DNA of 38,023 nt from a virus. The stretch covers positions 1-38,023 of IMG/VR virus record IMGVR_UViG_3300033984_000265; one strand, 5' to 3'. The notes beneath the pieces were generated by a model that was given only the letters and a program-made list of their open reading frames with translations, had not been told where the DNA came from and ran no database searches. Numbering within the stretch: position 1 is the stretch's first letter; each line of letters opens with the position of its first letter. This document shows, piece by piece, positions 1 through 5,765 of the stretch. Position numbers and translations under genes: made by a program.

Positions 1-17
1 TTCAATTCTGCATTCAT
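1..17 (-). CDS. 5' end of small protein gene, cut by window edge
   Basis: These 17 bases encode the first five residues (M-N-A-E-L) and part of the sixth codon of a protein whose complete homologue is at 34577-34792. The promoter at 51-80 lies just upstream, as in the complete copy. Partial only because the window ends here. Confidence 0.7.
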
Positions 18-50
18 AATTTCTAGTTATTAGTAATTGTTATCTGAGAG

Positions 51-80
51 CAAATATATACATTATTCTTTAATATACAA
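51..80 (-). promoter_or_regulatory. Bacteroidota-type promoter, left copy
   Basis: Read on the minus strand: TTG (80-78), 19 bases, TATATTTG (58-51). This matches the Flavobacterium/Bacteroides consensus TTG-N17-23-TAnnTTTG. It points at the gene cut by the left edge and is identical to the promoter at 34826-34855. Confidence 0.75.
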
Positions 81-107
81 GCGTTTATTTAAAATAAATG
101 TAAAATA

Positions 108-138
108 AAAATAACCAAACTATTAATGAGGTTATTTT
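108..138 (-). terminator. Intrinsic terminator after recombination operon, left copy
   Basis: On the minus strand AAAATAACC (138-130) and GGTTATTTT (116-108) form a 9-bp stem with a 13-base loop, followed by a T-rich run (TATTTT). It sits just after the stop of the 71-aa gene at 146 and just before the next promoter, so it separates two transcription units. Confidence 0.6.
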
Positions 139-145
139 CAATTAG

Positions 146-361
146 TTATAAATAACATTTAAATACATTTAACACTTTCTCGCTTACTGGCATCTTATAA
201 ATAATGAATTTATTATAAGTTACTCGATTGATACTTTCTAAAACTTTCTCACGTAATGGAGATTTTGACTTCAACCCTACTATTATTCTTTGCTGAAATT
301 CAAGTGCGACAAAGCTATTTCTAACCTCGTCACACTTTTGTTGATCTACTAATAATTTCAA
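146..361 (-). CDS. Conserved small protein, 71 aa
   Basis: Last gene of the recombination operon. I do not recognise a family. The protein is 71 residues, basic, with no signal peptide or membrane segment. It overlaps the SSB gene upstream by 4 bases (ATGA), implying translational coupling. The version at 34921-35136 differs at only two residues (L3I, Q8N) despite many silent DNA changes, so the protein is under strong purifying selection. Its constant position next to the SSB and annealing protein suggests a role in recombination or replication (inference). Confidence 0.7.
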   Translation of the reverse strand: MKLLVDQQKCDEVRNSFVALEFQQRIIVGLKSKSPLREKVLESINRVTYNKFIIYKMPVSEKVLNVFKCYL

Positions 362-696
362 AATGGTAAATCTTTTGGATCTTCTAAAATTGTATTCTCA
401 ACCTTAACATCATTTGTAATTTGTTCGATTTTCCAACAATCTAATGTTAGAAAATTGCTAACTATCTGAGTAGTTGGGTTTGTCCAGTCTCTACCATTAA
501 GGTTACAGTGAACATTAACCTCGTCATTTACTTTAAACTTATCTAATAAGCTACATTTGTCTTTAGTAACTTGCACTTTATAAGTGTTTGGATATTGATC
601 CGTTGTTACAACCTTAAATTCTCTTTTTGAAAATGATTCACTTACTACGATTGTGTCGTTTATTCCTACAATCTTACCTTTAATTTCAATGTTCAT
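358..696 (-). CDS. DUF3127-type single-stranded DNA-binding protein
   Basis: 112 residues, resembling the DUF3127 family of Bacteroidota, which is predicted to adopt an OB fold and act as a phage SSB. The body (residues 1-90) is beta-rich with the Y-P-N-T-Y-K-V-Q stretch typical of the family. The C-terminus is acidic and ends D-L-P-F, mimicking the D-D-I-P-F tail by which bacterial SSBs recruit partners. Within the recombination operon with an annealing protein, a role coating ssDNA during replication and recombination fits. The start overlaps the stop of the 59-aa gene (686-865). An allele lies at 35133-35471. Confidence 0.75.
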   Translation of the reverse strand: MNIEIKGKIVGINDTIVVSESFSKREFKVVTTDQYPNTYKVQVTKDKCSLLDKFKVNDEVNVHCNLNGRDWTNPTTQIVSNFLTLDCWKIEQITNDVKVENTILEDPKDLPF

Positions 697-865
697 ACCT
701 ATTTATATTTATTTGTTTGTTAATATACTCCTCTATTGTTCCTGCTGTATCGATATAAAATGATTCTTTACGTTCATTTATACGATAGTTTTTACTTTCC
801 TTAAAGCATCGGAATTGCAAAAATACTACAATTCCGATAACTCCTGGTAATAATACTTTAAACAT
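686..865 (-). CDS. Small membrane protein, 59 aa
   Basis: A 59-codon gene that fills the apparent gap between the SSB and the 166-aa gene. It starts at ATG 865-863, overlapping the upstream stop by 8 bases, and ends at TGA 688-686, overlapping the SSB start by 11. Residues 4-18 are hydrophobic, giving a likely N-terminal membrane anchor with a polar C-terminal part carrying T-G-T-I-E-E-Y-I-N-K. The copy at 35461-35640 has exactly the same length and position and about 44 of 59 identical residues, concentrated in the C-terminal half. That conservation shows it is a real gene. Function unknown. Confidence 0.75.
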   Translation of the reverse strand: MFKVLLPGVIGIVVFLQFRCFKESKNYRINERKESFYIDTAGTIEEYINKQININRYEH

Positions 866-1358
866 TTTTAACCATTATTGAAGACTTGCTAAATGTTATG
901 ATAGGTCTTTGCAATACCTCACCCGTTGACTCATCTAAGCTAGATACTTTTGAAAGTGCAACTTGTTTATATTTTTCCTCAATTTCTTTCAAGTTATCCT
1001 TAGCAATTTTCCATTCCTCAATATCTGAATAGTCAATCATTCTACGTCCTTCAACTTTGGTAATCATTTTAGATCCATATTTAAAACTTTTTTCCGTACG
1101 ATTTTCCGCTTCTTCAATTGCTAGTTCTTGAACATCTCTATTAACTTTATCCGCTATGTCTTTTACTTCCTTAGATATAGTATAAAGACTCAAAGCATCT
1201 AGTTCTCCATTTCTAACTGCATTTACCATCATTTCAAAATGGTCTTGTAGTGTTATAACCGTAGCTTCGGTAACCACACTTAAATGAAAAGGTTTTTCAG
1301 TTGGTGTGTTTTCCCAATATGCTTGTTGATCTCTGTCGATGTCGTTTAAATTTTCCAT
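858..1358 (-). CDS. Conserved recombination-operon protein, 166 aa
   Basis: 166 residues, mostly helical and charged; residues 70-145 look like a helical or coiled segment. No recognisable motif. The allele at 35633-36133 is very similar, including the C-terminal 30 residues. It lies between small proteins of the annealing operon and the SSB, so a role in DNA metabolism is plausible, but I cannot name one. The start follows an A-rich leader. Confidence 0.7.
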   Translation of the reverse strand: MENLNDIDRDQQAYWENTPTEKPFHLSVVTEATVITLQDHFEMMVNAVRNGELDALSLYTISKEVKDIADKVNRDVQELAIEEAENRTEKSFKYGSKMITKVEGRRMIDYSDIEEWKIAKDNLKEIEEKYKQVALSKVSSLDESTGEVLQRPIITFSKSSIMVKNV

Positions 1359-1359
1359 T

Positions 1360-1584
1360 TTATTTGCTTTTTTTTATTTCTGTTTTTACTTGTTGCCAAT
1401 ATTCTTTTCTTTCTATATCATGAGACCAATATTCATCTAATATCTCATCTACTGCAATTATAGCACATTTTTCAGCATTATGATATTCGTTTTTAGCACC
1501 TTTTGCTTCATAATCCCAATCTGTTGTAAATGCATAAATTCTAAATTTTTTAACTAACTCTTTTGCTTTTTGTTCTGGTATCAT
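1360..1584 (-). CDS. Small protein, paralogue of next gene; left copy only
   Basis: 74 residues sharing a pattern with the upstream neighbour (1586-1822): P-x-x-K-A-x-x-L-V-x-K-F near the N-terminus, a central A-V-D-E-I-L, and a C-terminal V-x-x-E-I. The two are therefore tandem paralogues. The right-hand version of this operon has only one member (36146-36379), so this gene has been gained or lost between alleles. Function unknown. Confidence 0.7.
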   Translation of the reverse strand: MIPEQKAKELVKKFRIYAFTTDWDYEAKGAKNEYHNAEKCAIIAVDEILDEYWSHDIERKEYWQQVKTEIKKSK

Positions 1585-1585
1585 A

Positions 1586-1822
1586 TTATTTAGTGTTAAA
1601 ATTCATTATTTCTTTTCTTACCTCTTGATAAAATTGTAAAACATTATTTGAGTAAGTATCTTCGCATTCATTTAAAATAAATAATATTTCATCAACAGCA
1701 AATAAAGCACAAACACAAGCCCCTATTATATTTTTTTCCCATACTCTTTTATCTGGATGAAATAATATAGCTTCTTGACTAAATTTATCAACTAATTGGT
1801 TTGCTTTTTCTTTTGGTGTCAT
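1586..1822 (-). CDS. Small protein of A-V-D-E-I-L family, 78 aa
   Basis: 78 residues with two cysteines in A-C-V-C-A just before A-V-D-E-I-L. It is nearly identical at DNA level to 36146-36379, in contrast to the unrelated DNA just upstream, so it marks a conserved patch in the mosaic. It begins 1 base after the annealing-protein stop (1824). Function unknown. Confidence 0.7.
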   Translation of the reverse strand: MTPKEKANQLVDKFSQEAILFHPDKRVWEKNIIGACVCALFAVDEILFILNECEDTYSNNVLQFYQEVRKEIMNFNTK

Positions 1823-1823
1823 C

Positions 1824-2336
1824 TTATTTGCTTTTTTCGATTAATAATTTTTCTATTTCGTTACTTACATTATACTTTGCTTTGATCTGTTCAATCGTTC
1901 CTTTGCCCTCTTTTAAAGCATCTACGCAACGGATAAAGTTAGTTGAACCAACTTGTAAAACTTCTTTAACTATTGGTTGTGGTTGGCTTGCTTTTTGTCC
2001 GTCGTCGTCGTCTGCTTGTAAACTCATTAAACTTTGCAAAGTATAACGTCTATAATAAGTAACTTGACTACCCAAAGCCTGTGCTGTTAAATTTGGGCTT
2101 AAGTCAATTGCACTTTCTACCATCTCAAATGTTTCAATGTCAATTATCTGTGTGAATACCTTACCGTCTTTAATAGGTTGTAACATAATTAAACCTTTCT
2201 CTAGTAGTATCGGTTCAACCGCTTCAATTAATGCGTTTAAATCGGCATAAGTATTTTTGAAATGCGGATTAGTTTTTGTTTTCTTAACTACTCCAATTTC
2301 TTTTTTAGCCTCGTGTATTTTTGCGTAAATTTTCAT
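1824..2336 (-). CDS. ERF-type single-strand annealing protein
   Basis: 170 residues with the ERF-superfamily signature: an N-terminal helical region with K-x-N-x-x-F-K-N-x-Y-A-D-L (22-33), then G-S-Q-V-T-Y-Y-R-R-Y-T-L-Q-S (89-102) and an acidic D-D-D-D-G (109-113). Proteins of this family anneal complementary ssDNA in phage recombination. After a short linker the last 50 residues (121-170) form a separate tail that recurs, 39 of 50 identical, on a different core in 36381-36974. It overlaps the 67-aa gene upstream by 4 bases. Its partner in the operon is the DUF3127 SSB. Confidence 0.8.
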   Translation of the reverse strand: MKIYAKIHEAKKEIGVVKKTKTNPHFKNTYADLNALIEAVEPILLEKGLIMLQPIKDGKVFTQIIDIETFEMVESAIDLSPNLTAQALGSQVTYYRRYTLQSLMSLQADDDDGQKASQPQPIVKEVLQVGSTNFIRCVDALKEGKGTIEQIKAKYNVSNEIEKLLIEKSK

Positions 2337-2536
2337 AATTGTTCTGATATTAAAAGTTTAATGTAATCTATTTTGTCAAAAAGTAAGTCCAGAATGTCAA
2401 CTTCGCTATCTTCTAGCTTAATACTATCAACCCAAAAGTTTCCGTTAAGGTTTAAATACTCCTCTTCAAATGTTGGGGCCGTGAACTCAATTTCACACCT
2501 CAATTTTAATTCTCTAAATACTACTGTAATTTCCAT
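2333..2536 (-). CDS. Small protein, 67 aa
   Basis: 67 residues, acidic C-terminal half ending I-S-E-Q-L. It is a distant match to 36971-37174 (both start M-E, have L-R-C-E near residue 12 and end x-x-E-Q-L), in the same position upstream of the annealing protein. Function unknown. Confidence 0.65.
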   Translation of the reverse strand: MEITVVFRELKLRCEIEFTAPTFEEEYLNLNGNFWVDSIKLEDSEVDILDLLFDKIDYIKLLISEQL

Positions 2537-2540
2537 AATT

Positions 2541-2747
2541 TTAGTTGTTTAAAAATTCTTCAATTTTATAATCTAATCTTTCAGCAATTAATTCATTTTT
2601 TGCTTCACCTTCTAAGTCACTCCATTGATCGAATAACTGGCTATCAGTTGTGAACACTTTGAACATTTGCCCATCTGTAAACTCAATGTTAATTGTCCAT
2701 TGTCCATACCCTTTGCGAGTGAATTCTGTGTTGTAAATCGTTTTCAT
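2541..2747 (-). CDS. Small protein, 68 aa; left copy only
   Basis: First gene after the promoter at 2773-2802. 68 residues, no recognised family; beta-rich N-terminus with aromatic residues and an acidic C-terminus. The right-hand version of the operon has no counterpart: there the 67-aa gene comes directly after the promoter. Confidence 0.65.
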   Translation of the reverse strand: MKTIYNTEFTRKGYGQWTINIEFTDGQMFKVFTTDSQLFDQWSDLEGEAKNELIAERLDYKIEEFLNN

Positions 2748-2772
2748 AATAATTTGTTTTAGTTATATAGGA

Positions 2773-2802
2773 CAAATATACAAACTCTTTTTAAATAAAC
2801 AA
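2773..2802 (-). promoter_or_regulatory. Promoter of recombination operon, left copy
   Basis: On the minus strand TTG (2802-2800), 19 bases, TATATTTG (2780-2773); start codon of the first gene is 26 bases further on. Agrees with the Bacteroidota consensus and with the promoter at the same place in the right copy. Confidence 0.75.
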
Positions 2803-2826
2803 TAGTAAATTTAAATTATTTTAATT

Positions 2827-2860
2827 AAAAAAAGCGAGATAGTTTTAATTACCTCACTTT
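2827..2860 (-). terminator. Intrinsic terminator after endolysin, left copy
   Basis: On the minus strand an 11-bp stem (2860-2850 with 2841-2831, two G-U pairs) and an 8-base loop are followed by seven Ts. It ends the late transcript downstream of the endolysin, immediately before the recombination-operon promoter. Confidence 0.8.
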
Positions 2861-2904
2861 TAATAACTTAACTAAAAACTAAATATTATGAGTTATAAAG
2901 ATAG

Positions 2905-3312
2905 TTATTTTATTGACAATATTTGTTTTCTATTTGTCTTTTTTTCGGTATAACTAATATGCACCCACTCACCTCCATACTCCCAGATTAATTGATCAAA
3001 ATCTAAATTAGCTTTGCACCACTCAAATAGTTTCTTATTTTCCTCAATAGAACCGCCGTCCATATCGATTGCTTCACCTTTGCAATGTTGACTTGATAAA
3101 CTACCTTTAACAGCTTTATTGAGCTTAGATCCTCTGTAAAATGAATTAATCTTAATAGGTTTTTTATACCATTCTCTTAATGGTTCAAAGCATTTTTCAG
3201 CAACTAGTTTCATACAAGCTAAATGTTCATCTGTTGGTATGTTATCTATGCTTAATCTAGTAGCCGTAGCACTAAATGTAGCTTCTTTAAGACTTATATG
3301 TTTGCTAATCAT
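2905..3312 (-). CDS. Endolysin, M15-type peptidase (version A)
   Basis: 135 residues, the full length of a single Peptidase_M15 domain. Zinc-site residues are visible: H76 and D83 in S-x-H-x-x-G-x-A-x-D (74-83) and H118 in W-V-H-I-S (117-120). Family members cleave peptide cross-links of peptidoglycan (L-Ala-D-Glu or D-Ala-D-Ala type). There is no signal peptide, so export would depend on the holin encoded next to it (4-base overlap). The right copy has a clearly different M15 enzyme at the same place. A terminator follows. Confidence 0.85.
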   Translation of the reverse strand: MISKHISLKEATFSATATRLSIDNIPTDEHLACMKLVAEKCFEPLREWYKKPIKINSFYRGSKLNKAVKGSLSSQHCKGEAIDMDGGSIEENKKLFEWCKANLDFDQLIWEYGGEWVHISYTEKKTNRKQILSIK

Positions 3313-3497
3313 ATTTTGGTAAGTTTAGCAATTGCCGTTGCTGTAGCTCCGATCGTAACCATTACCCCACCGATAACCGCAGTAGCAGGTACTGAAATTA
3401 AACCTGTCCCAATTAAACCAACAATTATACCTAAGTGTATAACTTTCTTAAAAAAGTGAGGTGTCTCAGCATTCCATCGTTTATTTATCTCTCTCAT
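3309..3497 (-). CDS. Holin-like protein, 62 aa
   Basis: 62 residues with a charged N-terminus (1-17) and two hydrophobic segments (about 19-36 and 39-58) separated by a short turn with T-G. Size, topology and position directly before the endolysin fit a two-TM holin. The version at 37740-37928 is almost identical in protein although the endolysins differ. Named by context; no specific holin family recognised. Confidence 0.7.
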   Translation of the reverse strand: MREINKRWNAETPHFFKKVIHLGIIVGLIGTGLISVPATAVIGGVMVTIGATATAIAKLTKI

Positions 3498-3499
3498 TA

Positions 3500-4012
3500 T
3501 TATATTGTTTTTAATTTATTTTGATATGCATTACTTGCTTCTTCTTCATTATCAAAGTAACCTAAATGTACTTGTTTTAATCCAATTTTAATATATGCTC
3601 TCCATTTTTTATTAGCTTTAAACCAATATACTCCCGTAAAATTTGAAGTTTTATTTTTTTGGTCTTTACTTGCGTTTTCTCTTTGAGTTATAATTTGTAA
3701 ATTATCTATTCTATTATTTAATGAATTATTATCTATATGGTCTACAACTAATTTCATTCCATTAGGATTATGACCTAAAAAAGCCATAGCGACTAATTGG
3801 TGGGGCTTATAAGTCTTTCTAGTATTATTTTTGTTAAGACTTACAGTATAATAACCATTCTTATCTTTTGCTAATCTTAATAATTTTTCTTTTAAATAAA
3901 ATGGAAATTTACCTTTATTTAATTTTATCCTTTGCAAACTTTTAATATTACCTAAATTACTTACTTCATAAATTCCTTCATAACTAGGAACTGCTCTAAA
4001 TTCTTCTACCAT
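3500..4012 (-). CDS. HNH homing endonuclease, NUMOD4-HNH-AP2
   Basis: 170 residues in three parts: a NUMOD4-like DNA-recognition region (about 3-50, Y-E-G-I-Y-E-V-S-N-L-G), an HNH_3 core (68-115, H71 and D-H-I-D-N-N at 91-96) and an AP2-like DNA-binding domain (122-168, F-T-G-V-Y-W through A-Y). This is the domain order of free-standing phage HNH endonucleases, selfish genes that cut sites in related genomes. It sits between the membrane GAF-like protein and the holin with structured DNA upstream. Its 3' end recurs at the right window edge. Confidence 0.85.
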   Translation of the reverse strand: MVEEFRAVPSYEGIYEVSNLGNIKSLQRIKLNKGKFPFYLKEKLLRLAKDKNGYYTVSLNKNNTRKTYKPHQLVAMAFLGHNPNGMKLVVDHIDNNSLNNRIDNLQIITQRENASKDQKNKTSNFTGVYWFKANKKWRAYIKIGLKQVHLGYFDNEEEASNAYQNKLKTI

Positions 4013-4015
4013 TGT

Positions 4016-4112
4016 TTTTTACGTTTTTATTCACGTTGTTAAAAAAGAATGGAGCAGGAACGTGAACCTTTTGCATAAGACCGCTAAGTCTTAACTCCTT
4101 TATAAAGATACT
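4016..4112 (-). other. Structured intergenic segment, weakly tRNA-like
   Basis: 97 bases without a gene. Two inverted repeats are visible: TAAGAC/GTCTTA (4076-4081 with 4088-4093, 6-base loop) and TTCACGTT/AACGTGAA (4030-4037 with 4059-4066). Read on the minus strand, a GGAG and CTCC pair brackets the first hairpin and a stretch GGTTCACGTTCC, resembling a tRNA lacking a D-arm, then CCATTCTTTTTT. The T-arm lacks the conserved A58 and C61 and the anticodon loop has 6 bases, so I do not call a tRNA gene. Could be a decayed tRNA or a processing hairpin. Confidence 0.3.
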
Positions 4113-4114
4113 AA

Positions 4115-4726
4115 TTATTCACTTAACATCCTACCAATTTCATCTGTTTGGTATTTAAATTCTTTATAATCAAAGTTTAAATGATTACTTTCTTTTACAT
4201 AATCAATGCCAATATACCCAACAAATTTATTATCTGTAAATATAGGAGCTATCATTAATGATTTTATACCTTGATTTTTTAGTGATATTTTTGTCGCATA
4301 TTCTTTTATTTCATCAACGTCTGAATAAACCATTCTACAAAGCATAACCTCTTGAAGAAATGTAGGGAAAAGACTTGTAGGTAAATTTTGTAGGTTTGAA
4401 TTTACAAAAGAAATACCTCTATTACACACCTCGTTGGTTAATGACTGATGGTTTTTATGTTTACCATCGTAGAACGAAACACCGTTGTGGAATCTAAAAA
4501 TATATGCCCTATCCGCTTTATATTTGAACATTAAATTATTTAACATTTGTTGAATTAGTACATTGTCCGTGACATCCTCTTTAATTGGGTCGTTTTCAAT
4601 TTTATTTTCAACTACCTTAGTTATTAAGGGTTGGTATGAATAAAGCACTAACCCCACGAATAGAAGGATTAGAGCTATATTTTTCATTTTGCGTAGTTCT
4701 GCTAGGATTAACTTAATATTATTCAT
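4115..4726 (-). CDS. Membrane-anchored GAF-like protein
   Basis: 203 residues. Residues 15-31 are a single hydrophobic membrane segment after a basic N-terminus; residues 55-200 resemble a GAF fold (A-D-R-A-Y-I-F-R-F-H-N-G near 72-83 and P-I-F-T-D-N-K-F-V-G-Y-I-G-I-D in the C-terminal half). GAF domains bind small ligands or sense signals, but I see no output domain such as a kinase or cyclase. Located between fibre genes and lysis genes; overlaps the 78-aa gene by one base. A role in lysis timing or superinfection exclusion would be speculation. Confidence 0.6.
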   Translation of the reverse strand: MNNIKLILAELRKMKNIALILLFVGLVLYSYQPLITKVVENKIENDPIKEDVTDNVLIQQMLNNLMFKYKADRAYIFRFHNGVSFYDGKHKNHQSLTNEVCNRGISFVNSNLQNLPTSLFPTFLQEVMLCRMVYSDVDEIKEYATKISLKNQGIKSLMIAPIFTDNKFVGYIGIDYVKESNHLNFDYKEFKYQTDEIGRMLSE

Positions 4727-4962
4727 TATGTAAAAGGATTTTCAATTATTTTAGGAAAATATTCCGACAAATTTAAAGTGTGAATAAATTGTAGATCTAA
4801 ATTTAATTCGTCAAGATACCATAGACCTAGACAATAGTAGTACTCAATTTCTGAAATTACCCAATTATCATTTAAATCTTGAATAGGATTGAAAAAACTA
4901 TCTTGTTCAAAAGTTTTTCCAATTAATATATCTTTCTGATCTGTTGTTAAAATTGCTATCAT
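4726..4962 (-). CDS. Small late protein, 78 aa
   Basis: 78 residues rich in aromatic and acidic residues (W-Y-L-D-E-L-N-L-D). No family recognised. It follows the fibre protein gene with a 4-base overlap and precedes the GAF-like gene. Could be a fibre chaperone by position, but this is not shown by sequence. Confidence 0.6.
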   Translation of the reverse strand: MIAILTTDQKDILIGKTFEQDSFFNPIQDLNDNWVISEIEYYYCLGLWYLDELNLDLQFIHTLNLSEYFPKIIENPFT

Positions 4963-5765
4963 ACTTGACGAGATAAAGTTGTTTGCATATTTTGAACTAA
5001 ATTGTAAAAAGCTGTTGAATCTGTATTAGATAAGCCACTACCAATAGAAGCAAAAGCTTGCTCTCTAGCACTAAATAGAGATCCACCATTAATGTTTAAA
5101 CTAGCTAAATACACATTAAAAGTATCAGGAGTAGAACCAGTGCCTACATTTGCGGTATTAGTGTTGAGAATTGTGCCATTTCTAATTATTTTATTACTTA
5201 CATTGCTTTCTCTATTTGCTATAAAAAAACCAATTGATGGATTAGAAGAAAAATTAGCAGCGTATTGCGAAGATATATTAGAAAACCCATATATACCTGA
5301 AAGATTTAAATCAGCAGAAAGTGTTAAATTGTTCAATACGCTAACACCTACATCAACCCCACCTCTTATTTGTGTTCTTGTGTATGCGGATAAATGAACA
5401 TTTAACATTGAGGGTAAGTTAATTGAAGGCTTAAAAAAAGTATCTGCAGAAGCATTAACTCCATTTGGCTTGTACCCAGTAGAAGAAAATGTACCTCCGC
5501 CAAAAAATTGAAGCCTAAACGCAACATCTAAATCTCTAGCATCCATAAAGTTATACTTACAAGTTGTGCTAGTTCCCCCAACCATTGGATATATAGCATA
5601 CATTTTAGTGTCTAAACTATTTGAAATTAATCCTAAATCAAAAGTATTTAAAGCACCCAAAATAGTTACGTCAGTTATTCCCGTTGCACTTGCGAAAGCG
5701 GTTGTTCGTGCGGTGTAACTAGATACAACCGCCCTATTCATACTATTTATTAGTCCGTAGTACAT
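4959..5765 (-). CDS. Tail fibre or receptor-binding protein candidate
   Basis: 268 residues, rich in S, T, N, G and A, with many short beta-prone stretches and few charges. Composition and position directly after a collar-like fibre protein fit a distal fibre or receptor-binding protein. No enzyme motif seen. It overlaps the 505-aa gene by one base (TAATG). Proteins of this shape occur at the tail end of Bacteroidota siphophage modules; the specific assignment is inference. Confidence 0.55.
   Translation of the reverse strand: MYYGLINSMNRAVVSSYTARTTAFASATGITDVTILGALNTFDLGLISNSLDTKMYAIYPMVGGTSTTCKYNFMDARDLDVAFRLQFFGGGTFSSTGYKPNGVNASADTFFKPSINLPSMLNVHLSAYTRTQIRGGVDVGVSVLNNLTLSADLNLSGIYGFSNISSQYAANFSSNPSIGFFIANRESNVSNKIIRNGTILNTNTANVGTGSTPDTFNVYLASLNINGGSLFSAREQAFASIGSGLSNTDSTAFYNLVQNMQTTLSRQV

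Larger units (their letters stand above)
1..3592. repeat. Left copy of diverged terminal repeat
   Basis: This segment is paralogous or allelic to 34776-38023. The first 127 bases equal 34776-34902 exactly and 3490-3592 equal 37921-38023 exactly; between them nucleotide identity varies from near-identical patches (such as the gene at 1586-1822) to unrelated stretches (endolysin, annealing-protein core). This copy is 344 bases longer because it carries two extra small genes (1360-1584 and 2541-2747), partly offset by a longer annealing-protein gene in the other copy. Seen directly; the interpretation as strain alleles of a circular genome is inference. Confidence 0.9.

Noticed and set aside
1801-2046. 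Plus-strand frames over annealing-protein, fibre and tape-measure genes
   Set aside because: All plus-strand frames (for example also 5092-5397, 6735-6989, 17441-17641, 36358-36792) mirror well-supported minus-strand genes and show no leader or domain of their own.
4050-4100. Functional tRNA gene
   Set aside because: No D-arm, six-base anticodon loop, T-loop without conserved A58/C61.
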